In this document: piece by piece, positions 62,955 through 64,000 of the stretch
Position numbering within the stretch: position 1 is the first letter of the stretch
Layout of the letters: each line of letters opens with the position of its first letter
NCBI RefSeq assembly: GCF_003144245.1
Contig: NW_020289984.1
Coordinates: forward strand, 372,001-436,000
DNA length: 64,000 nucleotides
Direction: 5' to 3'
Origin: Jaminaea rosea
Lineage: Eukaryota; Basidiomycota; Exobasidiomycetes; Microstromatales
Translations under genes and position numbers: made by a program
The notes under the pieces: model-generated
Databases searched by the model: none
Seen by the model: only the letters and a program-made list of their open reading frames with translations
What the model was told of the DNA's origin: nothing

Positions 62955-64000
62955 TCAGAGCTGAGCAGCAACCAAATCTCGATACCTTCCCCCGCGCTTA
63001 AGCAGCTCCTCATGCCCCCCACTTTCGACGATGTCCCCCTCCTCGACCACATGAATCACGTCCGCATTCCGAATCGTACTGAGGCGATGCGCAATAGTCA
63101 CCGTTGTTCTCCCCACGCTCGCCCTGTCCAATGCCCGTTGGACGCTCTTCTCGCTCGTGGCATCGAGCGCACTGGTAGCCTCGTCGAGCAACAGCAGCGG
63201 TGCATCGCGCAGGATAGCACGGGCGATGCACAGCCTCTGCTTCTGACCGCCACTCAATTGCGCCCCCTTCATGCCAATATCCGTCTCCAGGCCCTGCGGG
63301 AGAGTGCGGACAAAGTCCAGTATGCACGCCTGCTCCAAGGCGCTCTCAATGGCTTCATCGCTCACGCTCGTCGGGTCTTGCGCTCCCAGCGCAATATTCC
63401 ACCTCAGCGGGCCCTCGAACAAGACCGGGTCCTGCGAGACGTATGCGATGCCCGCTCGGAGGCTCTCGATGGACATGGAGCGCGAGTCCACCCCACCGAA
63501 GGTAATCGTTCCGCGCGTGGGATCGTAGAAGCGCTCGATGAGCGAGAGGATCGAGGACTTGCCGCTGCCTGATGTACCGCAGAATGCTACGTTGGTCCCG
63601 CTTTGGATAGTGAGGTCCAGAGAGCGGAGCGCTGCGTGCTGCGGACGTTGTGGGTAGCGCATCTCTACGCGAGAGAAGACGATGTCCCCGCGTGTGGCGG
63701 AAGTGGCCACATCGGATTCCGACTGCTTCTCTGTCGTGGTGCTCGTGACTGTGGTTGGCTCGATCATAGCCACCTTGGGCTTACGTACGAGCCAAGCCTG
63801 AATTTGTCCAAAGGATGAGTACGCTCTCGAATAATCGCCGATGTACGTGAAGAGCCTACCAGCACTGAAGGCTCCAATAATGACCGCCTCGAACACAGCG
63901 TAGAGCTGCGAGATGCCCAGCTCATCTTCGCTCAGCAGCTTGCCGCCCCAGTAGAAGACGAGCGCACTCAAGAAGAGCACCATCGCCTGCCCCGTCGCAA
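62955..64000 (-). CDS. ABCB-type ABC transporter, C-terminal part (runs off right edge)
   Basis: Only the last 348 residues are in the window, in one open frame to the edge. They begin in the final transmembrane part (MVLFLSALVFYWGGKLLSED), then a linker, and a complete nucleotide-binding domain. Walker A is GTSGSGKSS, the Q-loop YVSQDPVLFEG, the signature LSGGQKQRLCIARAIL, Walker B LLLLDEATSALD, and the switch TIAHRLSTI. This matches the second half of full ABCB proteins (P-glycoprotein/Ste6/MDR type). A half-transporter is possible, since the N-terminal part is not visible. Substrate unknown. Frame usage and stop (TAG-type at 62955) are clear. Confidence 0.9.
   Translation of the reverse strand, partial: ATGQAMVLFLSALVFYWGGKLLSEDELGISQLYAVFEAVIIGAFSAGRLFTYIGDYSRAYSSFGQIQAWLVRKPKVAMIEPTTVTSTTTEKQSESDVATSATRGDIVFSRVEMRYPQRPQHAALRSLDLTIQSGTNVAFCGTSGSGKSSILSLIERFYDPTRGTITFGGVDSRSMSIESLRAGIAYVSQDPVLFEGPLRWNIALGAQDPTSVSDEAIESALEQACILDFVRTLPQGLETDIGMKGAQLSGGQKQRLCIARAILRDAPLLLLDEATSALDATSEKSVQRALDRASVGRTTVTIAHRLSTIRNADVIHVVEEGDIVESGGHEELLKRGGRYRDLVAAQL

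Noticed and set aside
1-64000. Search for tRNA genes, retroelements, DNA transposons and CRISPR arrays
   Set aside because: No cloverleaf with a GTTCRANNC box in place, no reverse transcriptase, integrase or transposase motif, and no spaced repeat array was seen by eye; a covariance-model or repeat search could still find weak cases.

Overview
The window reads as nuclear DNA of a basidiomycete yeast or smut-like fungus, most likely Ustilaginomycotina. It is GC-rich and gene-dense, with short introns (about 60-95 nt, mostly GTGAGT/GTRNGT donors and YAG acceptors) and many divergent gene pairs. It carries a ferrichrome-type siderophore synthetase beside an ABC and an MFS transporter, a grouping that recalls the Ustilago fer/sid iron clusters. 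The genus cannot be fixed from sequence alone. All exon boundaries are my own readings of splice signals and reading frame, checked by codon phase, with no transcript data.

Layout. 0-7.8 kb holds the end of an alpha/beta hydrolase, a glutamine-rich LisH/LUFS (Flo8/Som1-like) regulator, and the AP-1 mu subunit, the last two divergent. 8-31 kb is an iron-siderophore block: an MFS siderophore transporter (-), an ABCC transporter (-), and a 4,678-residue intronless NRPS (+) with order A-T-C-A-T-C-A-T-C-T-C-T-C. RCF1 (mitochondrial supercomplex factor) follows at 31 kb.

32-49 kb is the most unusual part: a tandem array of eleven small secreted cysteine-rich paralogues (142-164 aa), two on the minus strand and nine on the plus strand. 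Each is built from the same modules: a signal peptide plus an N-terminal C-x-W...ADFGKLRPG-type exon, a central TPCG...LCLGD...DDC exon, and a short EWP...F-N-x-S...ELW exon, joined by phase-1 introns. Subfamilies follow gene order, cysteines appear and vanish in patterned ways, three members carry a 13-nt micro-exon, and one seems to use a GC-AG intron. I know of no named family with this layout; they look like a lineage-specific effector or secreted-protein cluster. The array is split by a two-part locus (41-43.9 kb, -) with HNH/treble-clef-like motifs and serine-rich repeats, which looks decayed or unusually spliced.

49-64 kb returns to housekeeping genes: a SWEET sugar transporter, a SYLF (Ysc84-like) protein, a Svp26/TEX261-like membrane protein, a PP2C phosphatase, an unrecognised protein, VPS37 (ESCRT-I), TIM50, a small zinc-finger protein, an intracellular-type GH5 glucanase, and the C-terminal part of an ABCB transporter cut by the right edge. 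I saw no tRNA, rRNA, CRISPR array, transposon or virus-like element.
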